The notes under the pieces were generated by a model. It was not told the origin of the DNA. It worked only from the letters and a program-made list of their open reading frames with translations, and did no database searches. 7,185 bases of DNA from a bacterium (GTDB taxonomy: Bacteria > Chlamydiota > Chlamydiia > Chlamydiales > SM23-39). Positions 1-6,233 of this stretch are shown in pieces. The position numbers were made by a program, and so were the translations under genes. The stretch is from NCBI GenBank assembly GCA_021818045.1, contig JAKAFF010000070.1, forward strand, positions 1-7,185. Reading direction: 5' to 3'. Every line of letters starts with the position of its first letter. The first letter of the stretch is position 1.

Positions 1-313
1 ATAACTCCCCCATCCATAATGGACAAGTATGAGGACCAGACGTAGAAGAGCAAGAAGGTCCTGGCCATGATGTGGATATCAAGGCCATGCGACTTCCATC
101 GGGTTTGGTAACCCATGGAGACAGATTTCGCGCAAATACATCTGTGATAATGCGTACTAATGCCTGCCAGATCGCTGGAATAACCATTAGCAAGCTACCA
201 AATGTGCTGTCCACTGAAATAGAACCTGTCTGTGCAACCACAAGACTCCCTACGTTGTCAGGATCTATTATATCACAAAAACCATTGTAATGCAAGAGAT
301 TAAAAACGTTCAT
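1..313 (-). CDS. Hypothetical protein, N-terminal part, cut by left window edge
   Basis: A minus-strand frame stays open from an ATG at 313 to base 1 (104 codons, no stop), so the gene continues outside the window. I do not recognise the product. The best visible start is probably not that ATG but a GTG at 241-239, in the same frame, because it has an AGGGAG ribosome-binding site (251-246) four bases upstream and lies downstream of a promoter-like pair at 267-295. From the GTG, 80 codons are visible. The protein then begins MVAQTGSISVDSTFG, followed by a hydrophobic or amphipathic stretch (SLLMVIPAIWQALVRII, about residues 40-56 counted from the ATG) and later a Ser/Thr/Pro/Cys-rich part (TSWPGPSCSSTSGPH). 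No catalytic motif is visible. A stop-free run of 104 codons would be uncommon by chance at this base composition, which is the main support for coding. It could be a membrane or secreted protein, but that is a guess. Confidence 0.5.
   Translation of the reverse strand, partial: MNVFNLLHYNGFCDIIDPDNVGSLVVAQTGSISVDSTFGSLLMVIPAIWQALVRIITDVFARNLSPWVTKPDGSRMALISTSWPGPSCSSTSGPHTCPLWMGEL
246..251 (-). promoter_or_regulatory. Ribosome-binding site deciding the left-edge gene start
   Basis: AGGGAG on the minus strand lies four bases before a GTG (241-239) that is in frame with the open frame reaching the left edge. The ATG at 313 has no purine-rich stretch in front of it and lies upstream of the likely transcription start, so this site favours the GTG. 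The spacing is slightly short. Confidence 0.4.
266..295 (-). promoter_or_regulatory. Possible sigma-70-type promoter for the left-edge gene
   Basis: On the minus strand TTGCAT (295-290) is followed, after exactly 17 bases, by a perfect TATAAT (272-267). The -10 box and spacer fit the consensus fully, while the -35 box matches at only three of six bases. Transcription would start near 260, about 20 bases before the GTG start with a ribosome-binding site. The position, just past the end of the long minus-strand gene run, fits a new transcription unit. This is pattern matching only. Confidence 0.45.
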
Positions 314-332
314 GTAATTGACAATAAAAGAC

Positions 333-626
333 TTAAGAGTTTTGCGAAAGTTTATTTAGATAATATTGGGTAGGGCCGTCCTCCGGATACGTCTTCAAAA
401 TGGCGGTAAAGAGCTCTTTTGCACGCCCGTATTGCCCCTCCACATAGGCTGTATACGCTTGATCAAAGGCTTGGCATAGGGCAATTTCGTCTTCCTTGGG
501 ACGGATCGATGCGGGCCCTTGCTTTTGGGCCACCAATTCATAGATTTTGACTTTCTCTTTTTTCCCTTTTAATTCAATGGTATCTAAAGGGCGCACCAAA
601 AAGGCGTCCCCTATGCGCTTGACCAT
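333..626 (-). pseudogene. C-terminal remnant of the class III cyclase, after the in-frame stop
   Basis: This 97-residue frame is the direct in-frame continuation of the cyclase gene: only the TAA (632-630) and one ATC codon separate it from the upstream part. Residues 1-32 are the usual last segment of a class III cyclase domain. They include FLVRPLDTIELKGKKEKV, where the LKGK motif corresponds to the region that supplies a phosphate-contacting lysine in the family, and then KIYELV. Residues about 45-95 form a helical tail with a TPR-like look (FDQAYTAYVEGQYGRAKELF, then YPEDGPTQYYL). This tail is commonly found after the cyclase domain in bacterial adenylate cyclases of this type. No ribosome-binding site precedes the ATG at 626, so independent translation would need reinitiation by ribosomes ending at the TAA three bases upstream. 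Alone it cannot be a cyclase. I read it as the lost end of the broken gene spanning 333-2435. Confidence 0.75.
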
Positions 627-629
627 GAT

Positions 630-632
630 TTA
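630..632 (-). other. Premature in-frame TAA inside the cyclase gene
   Basis: The minus-strand reading is AGT TAA ATC ATG GTC, all in one frame. The protein before it ends ...TQIIIS and the protein after it resumes IMVKRIGDAFLVRPLD. Related cyclases run straight through this point, commonly with a Glu or other polar residue after the ISx segment, so a single-base change from CAA, GAA or AAA would explain the stop. There is no frameshift and no missing stretch. Confidence 0.8.
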
Positions 633-2435
633 ACTGATGATGATTTGGGTGTGAAATAGCTTATTTACCGATTGCAAACGAGCCGCTGCATTGACCGCAT
701 CTCCTAAAAGAGTGTAATTGAGTCTGTCAGGCGTGCCGATATTGCCTACAATGACAGTGCCCACGTTGATCCCAAATCGGGTGTAAAAAGGGGCTTTTTG
801 CTCTTTGATGCGCCGCTCATTCAGCTGTTTGACAAAATGATTACAAAGGAGTGTTGCCTGGGCGCAGGCAAAAGCATGATTAGGGAGTTCAATGGGCGCA
901 CCCCAAAATGCCATCACTCCATCGCCCATATATTTATCAATCGTTCCTTGAGTTTGCAAAATGATCTTCGAAACGCCATCAAAATATTCCGATAGTTGCG
1001 GCATGAGGATTTCGGGGTTTTGCGTTTCAGCAATAGAGGTAAAATCGGCAATATCGCTAAAAAAGATAGATACTTCTTTTTTTTCCCCGCCAAGCGCAAT
1101 CTCTTTGTTTTGACCAAGAAGCTGTTTGACAATCTCTTTTGGGACATACAAAATAAAAGAGCGCATGGCTACTCGCATCGCCGCTACGGCTGAATCTATG
1201 AGAAAGATCTCTTGGATGAGAGAGGCAATCCGCCGCTCTTTTTTCAGCTCCAAATTCTTAATTTGCGTAATTTCATCTGTTAAAACTACGATCGGCGCCG
1301 ATAATTTTTGCGCAAAATAGGCCACAACAAGACTTGATAAAAAGCTGATGAACAGCACGATAAAAAATGTCTCCAGCTGATTTTGCTCTAATGCGCTAAA
1401 GAAATCTTCAAAAGGGACAATGATGACAATCAACCACTTAAGATTCGCTTGAATTTGCATGGGTTGTATGTGGGCCAAATAGCGAATTTTCTTAAATTTA
1501 AAGTCAAAGTCACTGAGATGAGAGGTTTGATAGGTGCGGTATGCCGCTTCTACGACATCTTGGGTCAGGGGCAATTGTTGCACGATTGAAGGGTCGGGAA
1601 TGATGATTTTGCCCGTTTGATCGTCAATGAGAAATGGTTTGCCCGTTTTGCCAACGGTTTGTCCGGCAAAAAAGGTCGAAAGAAACCGAAACACCAGCGC
1701 AGAGCCTAAAACGCCAATAAATTGCCCTTGCGTACTGTAAAGCGGGATTGCTGCCGTAATTCCTGGATCTCCGGTATCAAAAAAGCGATACACATCAGAC
1801 CAAGAAAACTTCCCGGTGGCAGCTGCCTGCTGATACCAGGGCCTTGTTCTCGGATCATATTCTAATTGTTCGAGCTGTTCTGAAGAGATGCGTTGAAAGC
1901 GTGCATTGTAATACTCCTCTCCAGCAGTGGGAGGGGTCGTGGTGTGGTCGTAATATTGCCATTCATACATTGCATCATGTGGCAATAATTTAGATGGATC
2001 CGATAGATAGTGCTCTTGTACAGAAACGGCTAAATTTCCAACTTCTACATAATTGCCATTGACTGCTCCTATGAATAGGTAAGGTAAATCGGGGTGGCTC
2101 TGCATTACGCCTAACATGTATTTGTGCAGCCATTGATTTTGAGAAGAAATCTCCGAAAGAGATTCGATGAGATAGCTGTTGCTGCGCACGAGATTTTCCA
2201 TTTCAGTAAATAGATTTTGTACTTTCGCAAGAATTTGCCCACTGCTTTCTTCAATCGTTTTGCGCGCAAATAACGACAACGCTTTATAATCTTTGTAGTA
2301 AAGAAAAGAGAGCGATGCCCCAAAGGCAATGACAGTGAGCGATAAAAACAGGGTGAGAATGCTCACCCGCATCGTTACCCGGCCAAGGAATGCATGAAAA
2401 TGGCTTCTAATTTTGTGTCGCCACATAGTTCTCAT
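630..2435 (-). CDS. Membrane-bound Cache-domain class III adenylate cyclase (interrupted by nonsense codon)
   Basis: This is a 601-residue sensor cyclase, probably making cAMP from ATP at the inner membrane in response to an extracytoplasmic ligand. Order of parts: a basic N-terminus; membrane helix at about 23-47; a periplasmic Cache-type sensor at about 50-345, with RPWYQQA and WSDVYRFFDTGDPGITAAIP as typical elements; a second helix at about 356-375; a HAMP-like linker (LSAPIVVLTDEI); and the cyclase domain from about 450. Catalytic residues are visible: metal aspartates D461 (FFSDIADFT) and D505 (KYMGDG), base-selecting K501, T575 in YTLLGDAVN where eukaryotic cyclases have Asp (the class IIIb pattern), and N582 and R586 (VNAAAR). 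Lys plus Thr favours ATP over GTP. The domain ends early at the TAA, losing the final strands and the LKGK motif, so activity is doubtful. The ATG lies 13 bases after the rfbA stop without a clear ribosome-binding site; M4 or M22 are alternative starts. It is the last gene of the run. Confidence 0.85.
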   Translation of the reverse strand: MRTMWRHKIRSHFHAFLGRVTMRVSILTLFLSLTVIAFGASLSFLYYKDYKALSLFARKTIEESSGQILAKVQNLFTEMENLVRSNSYLIESLSEISSQNQWLHKYMLGVMQSHPDLPYLFIGAVNGNYVEVGNLAVSVQEHYLSDPSKLLPHDAMYEWQYYDHTTTPPTAGEEYYNARFQRISSEQLEQLEYDPRTRPWYQQAAATGKFSWSDVYRFFDTGDPGITAAIPLYSTQGQFIGVLGSALVFRFLSTFFAGQTVGKTGKPFLIDDQTGKIIIPDPSIVQQLPLTQDVVEAAYRTYQTSHLSDFDFKFKKIRYLAHIQPMQIQANLKWLIVIIVPFEDFFSALEQNQLETFFIVLFISFLSSLVVAYFAQKLSAPIVVLTDEITQIKNLELKKERRIASLIQEIFLIDSAVAAMRVAMRSFILYVPKEIVKQLLGQNKEIALGGEKKEVSIFFSDIADFTSIAETQNPEILMPQLSEYFDGVSKIILQTQGTIDKYMGDGVMAFWGAPIELPNHAFACAQATLLCNHFVKQLNERRIKEQKAPFYTRFGINVGTVIVGNIGTPDRLNYTLLGDAVNAAARLQSVNKLFHTQIIIS

Positions 2436-2448
2436 ATATGAGGAAGAG

Positions 2449-3333
2449 CTATTTTTTCGATAAAGAATTTTCGCAAGCTATCAGCTTTAAATACTCGCCA
2501 TATTCGTTATTGGCATAGCGGGTCGCAAGCAATTGCAACTGCTTTGCGCTAATATAGCCATTTTTGTAGGCGATCTCTTCAATACAGCAGAGTTTGATGC
2601 CTTGTCTTTCTTGAAGAGTTTGCACAAAGGCCGAGGCCTGGTGAAGAGCATCAAAGGTCCCCGTGTCAAGCCAGGCATAGCCGCGCCCAAGGAGGCGTAC
2701 GGTCAGCCTTCCTTGCTCTAGATAGGCTTTATTGATATCTGTAATCTCGAGCTCCCCTCTTGGAGAGGGTTGAAGACTCTTCGCAATGTCCACGACATCA
2801 GGCCCATAAAAGTAGAGTCCGGGAATCGCGTAGGAGGACTTGGGGTGGGTTGGTTTTTCTTCGATGCTCAACACTCGCAAATGCTCATCGAATTGAACGA
2901 CTCCATAACGGTGAGGGTCTTTCACGCGATAACCAAACACAAGCCCACCTGTTTTAAGCTGAGCTCCTTCTTGCAATAGAGCTGGTAAGTTATCCCCGTA
3001 GAAGATATTGTCTCCCAAGATCAAGGCCACAGGATCTTTCGCAATAAATGCAGAGCCCACAATGAAGGCTTGAGCAAGCCCTTCTGGTTTGTTTTGCACC
3101 GCGTATTGCAAACGCAATCCAAGCTGCGATCCATCCCCAAAAAGCTTTTCAAATCGAGGGGTATCTTCCGGTGTGGAGATAATGAGGATATCTCGCAAGC
3201 CCGCCATCATGAGCACCGAGAGCGGGTAGTAGATCATGGGCTTGTCGTAAATGGGCAAAAGCTGCTTGCAAAGAGCAAGTGTTGCAGGATAAAGCCGGGT
3301 GCCCTGTCCGCCTGCTAAGAGGATCCCTTTCAC
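2449..3333 (-). CDS. rfbA: Glucose-1-phosphate thymidylyltransferase
   Basis: This cytoplasmic enzyme (RmlA/RfbA) joins dTTP and glucose-1-phosphate to give dTDP-glucose, the first step towards dTDP-rhamnose and related surface sugars. The 294 residues match the usual length. They carry the nucleotidyltransferase signature GGQGTRL (8-14), KQLLPIYDKPMIYYPLS (23-39), EGLAQAF (84-90), LGDNIFYG with a metal-binding Asp at 108, EEKP, GELEITDIN and GRGYAWLDTGT, all close to the Escherichia coli enzyme as I remember it. The start is GTG: its bases overlap the hpt stop (GTGA), and AAAGG lies seven bases upstream, so translation is probably coupled to hpt. No rfbB, rfbC or rfbD is beside it, so the rest of the pathway must be elsewhere or the product serves another sugar. 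Its C-terminal few residues (ACENSLSKK) are not conserved. Confidence 0.95.
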   Translation of the reverse strand: MKGILLAGGQGTRLYPATLALCKQLLPIYDKPMIYYPLSVLMMAGLRDILIISTPEDTPRFEKLFGDGSQLGLRLQYAVQNKPEGLAQAFIVGSAFIAKDPVALILGDNIFYGDNLPALLQEGAQLKTGGLVFGYRVKDPHRYGVVQFDEHLRVLSIEEKPTHPKSSYAIPGLYFYGPDVVDIAKSLQPSPRGELEITDINKAYLEQGRLTVRLLGRGYAWLDTGTFDALHQASAFVQTLQERQGIKLCCIEEIAYKNGYISAKQLQLLATRYANNEYGEYLKLIACENSLSKK

Positions 3334-3854
3334 GATAAGGCCTTTGCGTAAATGCCGCTAAGTCCCCGATACTGCTCTTTAAAATCGAGGCCATAGCCCA
3401 CTACAAATCGATTTTCGATATCGAATAATACATAATCGGGACGCAAAGTTTTGACTTTCGCGACATCTTGTTTATTTAAAAGGACGCATGTTTTGAGGCT
3501 GCTGGGGTGCTTCCCCTGCAGTAGATCAACAAGAGTTGTCATGGTATGGCCCGAGTCGAAAATATCGTCGACTACCAAAACATCGCGATGGTGGATATTG
3601 AGCCGCTCTAAACCGATCACTTCCAACTCGCCCCTTTCAGCGCCTCTTGTTCCATAACTTGCACATTGAACCGTCTCGACACAAAATGGGATCGAAAGCG
3701 CTCGCATCAAATCGGCCATTAGACAAAGGGCGCCTTTTAACACACCCACAATGACGAGGTCTTTTTCTAAGTAATCCCCGCTGATTTGCGCTGCAACCTC
3801 TTGCACCCGAATGGCAATGCTTTGTTGATCGATGAGTAATGTCAATGCGTCCAT
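3330..3854 (-). CDS. hpt: Hypoxanthine(-guanine) phosphoribosyltransferase
   Basis: This cytoplasmic purine-salvage enzyme transfers the phosphoribosyl group of PRPP to hypoxanthine or guanine, giving IMP or GMP. The 174 residues are a normal bacterial length. Visible are the GVLKGA loop (37-42), which contacts pyrophosphate; SYG (66-68) in the flexible loop, where a longer SSYG-like form is common; the PRPP-binding motif VLVVDDIFDSGHTM (92-105), with D100 at the place of the usual catalytic base; and FVVGYGLDFKEQYRGL (150-165), which holds the C-terminal metal and base-binding residues. The ATG lies six bases after the accC stop, and an AGAGG overlaps that stop, although only three bases from the ATG. 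Specificity between hypoxanthine, guanine and xanthine cannot be read from the sequence. Its position between accC and rfbA has no obvious pathway logic. Confidence 0.93.
   Translation of the reverse strand: MDALTLLIDQQSIAIRVQEVAAQISGDYLEKDLVIVGVLKGALCLMADLMRALSIPFCVETVQCASYGTRGAERGELEVIGLERLNIHHRDVLVVDDIFDSGHTMTTLVDLLQGKHPSSLKTCVLLNKQDVAKVKTLRPDYVLFDIENRFVVGYGLDFKEQYRGLSGIYAKALS
3341..3345 (-). promoter_or_regulatory. Ribosome-binding site for rfbA GTG start
   Basis: AAAGG on the minus strand sits seven bases before the GTG at 3333-3331, inside the last codons of hpt. It supports the GTG as the rfbA start, which is also where the family's N-terminus (MKGILLAGG) begins. Confidence 0.5.
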
Positions 3855-3860
3855 GCGCCT

Positions 3861-5222
3861 CTATCCACGGGTGAACAGACACCCTTCTTGGAGCAAATTA
3901 TCGATATAATTGATGGCATAATCATGTGTGAGAAATTTTGGGTCGTCCAACATGTATTGGTGAAAAGGGATCGTCGAATGGACGCCCACGATATGAAATT
4001 CGCGCAAAGCTCTGCGGGCGTGGCGAATCGCCTCTTCGCGGCTCTTTCCTTTGACGATGAGTTTTGCGATCATCGAATCGTAATTGGGCGGGATGCGGTA
4101 TCCTTCATAGCAAGCGCTATCGACGCGCACGTGAGGACCTCCTGGAGGAATGTAGTGCTCTAGAAGGCCTGGCGATGGGGCAAATTGGTTGGCGGGGTCT
4201 TCCGCATTGATCCGAAATTCAAAAACGTGTCCTTGAAAGGAGATATCTGCTTGTCCAAAGGGTAGTTTTTCCCCTTGGGCAATGCGAAGTTGTTGCTGAA
4301 CGAGATCGATGCCAGTGAGCTCTTCGGTGATGGTGTGTTCCACCTGGATCCGCGTGTTGACTTCCATGAAATAAAAGTTCTGCTCTGCATCTAATAGAAA
4401 TTCCACAGTACCTACGGAGTGGTATTTGGCTGCGCGGACAATTGCAACAGCACACTCGCCTATTTTTTTGCGCAAAGCGGCATCGATTTTGGGACTAGGC
4501 GTCTCCTCAATCAGTTTTTGCCGCCGCCTTTGCAAGGTGCAGTCTCTTTCCCCAAGATAGACGTAGTTTCCGTGCTGATCGCCGATCACTTGCACTTCGA
4601 CATGCCGCGGATTTACGATCATTTTTTCAAGATAGACGTCGGGGTTATTGAAGCTCACTTCCGCCTCCGTGCGGGCTGCCATGAACTTTTTAATAAAATC
4701 ATCTTCAGAATAGGCGATGCGAATGCCTTTGCCTCCCCCTCCGGCAACAGCTTTGATAAAAATGGGGAACCCAAATTTACGAGCCTCTTTTAATCCCGCT
4801 TCCACATCAGCAACAATTCCCTCGGATCCCGGAATGACAGGACATCCCACCCTTTTCGCCGTCGATTTGGCGCGAGCCTTGTCCCCAAGCGCTCCAATGG
4901 CATGGGAGGGGGGCCCAATGAAGGTGAGGTTGCAACTTTCACAGATGGAGGCGAAATTGGCGCTTTCACTTAAAAATCCGTAGCCAGGATGAACGGCATC
5001 TGCATGCGTAATTTCACAGGCTGCAATCAAATTAGATACTTTCAAATACGATTTAGAAGAGGGGGCCTCCCCGATGCATACCGCCTCATCGGCGTAGTAG
5101 ACATGCATCGCCTCTGCATCAGCTTCAGAATAGACCGCAACTGTAGCAAGACCCAAATCGTGACAAGCACGGATGATGCGAACTGCAATCTCTCCTCGGT
5201 TCGCAATGAGTACTTTTTTCAT
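3861..5222 (-). CDS. accC: Acetyl-CoA carboxylase, biotin carboxylase subunit
   Basis: AccC carboxylates the biotin on AccB using ATP and bicarbonate, the first half-reaction of malonyl-CoA formation for fatty acid synthesis. The 453 residues span the whole family: N-terminal domain (KVLIANRGEIAVRI at 3-16, HPGYGFLSE at 78-86), the ATP-grasp domain (LGDK with K115, glycine-rich AGGGGKG at 160-166, RHVEVQV with H207, ERDCTLQRR from 225), metal and catalytic residues E274, E287, N289 and R291 (MEVNTRIQVEH), and the C-terminal domain with R337 in FRINAEDP. Where the Escherichia coli enzyme has His236 (RRHQK) this protein has Arg234 (RRRQK), and the usual small residue before R337 is Phe336. I take both as lineage variation. 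The ATG follows the accB stop by one base (TAG-G-ATG), so the subunits are probably made in coupled fashion. The accA and accD subunits are not in the window. Confidence 0.97.
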   Translation of the reverse strand: MKKVLIANRGEIAVRIIRACHDLGLATVAVYSEADAEAMHVYYADEAVCIGEAPSSKSYLKVSNLIAACEITHADAVHPGYGFLSESANFASICESCNLTFIGPPSHAIGALGDKARAKSTAKRVGCPVIPGSEGIVADVEAGLKEARKFGFPIFIKAVAGGGGKGIRIAYSEDDFIKKFMAARTEAEVSFNNPDVYLEKMIVNPRHVEVQVIGDQHGNYVYLGERDCTLQRRRQKLIEETPSPKIDAALRKKIGECAVAIVRAAKYHSVGTVEFLLDAEQNFYFMEVNTRIQVEHTITEELTGIDLVQQQLRIAQGEKLPFGQADISFQGHVFEFRINAEDPANQFAPSPGLLEHYIPPGGPHVRVDSACYEGYRIPPNYDSMIAKLIVKGKSREEAIRHARRALREFHIVGVHSTIPFHQYMLDDPKFLTHDYAINYIDNLLQEGCLFTRG

Positions 5223-5223
5223 C

Positions 5224-5676
5224 CTACACGATTCTCAATAGACGCGATCCAAATTCGACGGGCTGCGAATTGTCAGCTATAATTTCAGCCACCGTCCCTG
5301 CAATCCCCGCCTTCACCTCATTCATCACTTTCATCGCTTCCACAATGCACACCACAGTGTCCTCTACAACGCGATCCCCCACTTTGACAAATGAGGGCTG
5401 ATCTGGCGCAGGAGAGCCGTAAAAGGTTCCCACCATAGGAGATGTCACATAAGTGCCAGCCATATCGGAGCGCACAGCCCCTCCACGCTCGCCCTGAAGC
5501 GGGAGTTCATGAACAAAAGAGGCATCCAACTCTGAGGAGGCTGTCTGCATGCGCGCAGGACGAAATGTCGGCTCTTTTTCTAGCTGCAGCTCCGTATCGC
5601 CACTTTTGTAGACCAGCTTAGAAAGCTTGCTCTCTTCAAGATGGCGCATTAAATCTTTGATTTGATCAATGTCCAT
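5224..5676 (-). CDS. accB: Acetyl-CoA carboxylase, biotin carboxyl carrier protein
   Basis: AccB carries the biotin that AccC carboxylates and that the carboxyltransferase then discharges onto acetyl-CoA. The 150 residues show the usual design: an N-terminal helix-rich part (MDIDQIKDLMRHLEESKLSKL), which interacts with AccC in the family; a variable linker at about 35-75, here less Ala/Pro-rich than in Escherichia coli; and a C-terminal biotinyl domain at about 77-150. That domain has SPMVGTFY (79-86), a thumb-like insert APDQPSF (90-96) and the biotinylation motif EAMKVMNE, with Lys116 as the acceptor. The start overlaps the efp stop by one base (TAATG), and no ribosome-binding site stands before it, so translation likely depends on ribosomes finishing efp. 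A biotin ligase gene is not visible here. Confidence 0.96.
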   Translation of the reverse strand: MDIDQIKDLMRHLEESKLSKLVYKSGDTELQLEKEPTFRPARMQTASSELDASFVHELPLQGERGGAVRSDMAGTYVTSPMVGTFYGSPAPDQPSFVKVGDRVVEDTVVCIVEAMKVMNEVKAGIAGTVAEIIADNSQPVEFGSRLLRIV

Positions 5677-6233
5677 TATACACGCTGCACGTAATCGTTT
5701 GTCTGCGTATCGACTTTGATGACATCGCCACTTTCAATAAAGAGCGGCACATCCAATTTAGCGCCCGTTTCTAAAACAGCCGATTTGGTCGCACCAGAAG
5801 AGGCCGCAGCCGTATCTGCTGCATCCGTTTTAACAACCATGATTTCCAAAAATTGGGGCAGCTCGACAGCAAAAATCGTATCGCCATAAAACATCGCCTT
5901 CACCTGGATTCCCTCTTTGAGATAGTGCACTTTGTCTCCCAAAACAACGGATGGAACTAATACCTGTTCTAAATTGCCGATGTCGAGAAACAGATACTCG
6001 TTTCCCTCTGGATATAAAAACTCCAAATTCCTCTCCAACAAAGAAACCTCTTGAACGACTTGATCCACTTTGAAGTTCTTCTCAATGGTTTCATCGGTAA
6101 TCAAATTGCGGAGCTTCGTCTTAACAAAAGGGGTCCCTTTTGCAACTGTAACCTTGACACTCGATTCGACGCGATAGACCTTGCCGTCGATGTTGAGAGT
6201 CATTCCTGGAGTGATTTGATTGGCGGTTGTCAT
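5676..6233 (-). CDS. efp: Elongation factor P (chlamydial EF-P1-like)
   Basis: EF-P binds the ribosome between the P and E sites and relieves stalling at proline runs. The 185 residues comprise an N-terminal KOW-like domain (ITPGMTLNIDGKVYRVESS, residues 7-25) and two OB-type domains. The last holds the EF-P signature region (about 150-174, with LETGAKLDVPLF and GDVIKVDT) and ends DYVQRV. The tip of domain I reads VTVAKGTPF, with Lys32 at the place of the modified Lys34 of Escherichia coli. The surrounding loop lacks the usual PGKG, so the modification, if any, may differ. The loop and FLDIGNLEQ resemble, from memory, the EF-P1 paralogue of Chlamydia, which also lies next to accB and accC. 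The start overlaps the upstream phosphatase gene (ATGA). A second EF-P gene elsewhere would be expected for this phylum. Confidence 0.95.
   Translation of the reverse strand: MTTANQITPGMTLNIDGKVYRVESSVKVTVAKGTPFVKTKLRNLITDETIEKNFKVDQVVQEVSLLERNLEFLYPEGNEYLFLDIGNLEQVLVPSVVLGDKVHYLKEGIQVKAMFYGDTIFAVELPQFLEIMVVKTDAADTAAASSGATKSAVLETGAKLDVPLFIESGDVIKVDTQTNDYVQRV

Noticed and set aside
72..290. 72-codon plus-strand open frame near the left edge
   Set aside because: It is antisense to the longer minus-strand frame that has start signals, has no ribosome-binding site that I can see, and gives no recognisable protein.
281..340. Possible terminator after the cyclase gene
   Set aside because: I looked for a GC-rich stem followed by a T-run on the minus strand after 333. 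Only a four-base CATT/AATG pair with a two-base loop was found, too weak to call.
630..632. Programmed recoding of the TAA to an amino acid
   Set aside because: No known signal for UAA recoding is visible, and other genes in the window (for example efp) use TAA as a normal stop, so a changed genetic code is not supported.
914..1147. 77-codon minus-strand frame inside the cyclase gene
   Set aside because: It overlaps the catalytic domain in another frame. The cyclase frame carries all the conserved motifs, so this is a shadow.
3070..3318. Plus-strand frame of 82 codons opposite rfbA
   Set aside because: It is antisense to a clearly conserved enzyme and has no motif of its own.
4419..4793. 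124-codon plus-strand open frame
   Set aside because: It lies wholly inside accC on the opposite strand, where the minus-strand protein is strongly conserved. The translation shows no family motif.
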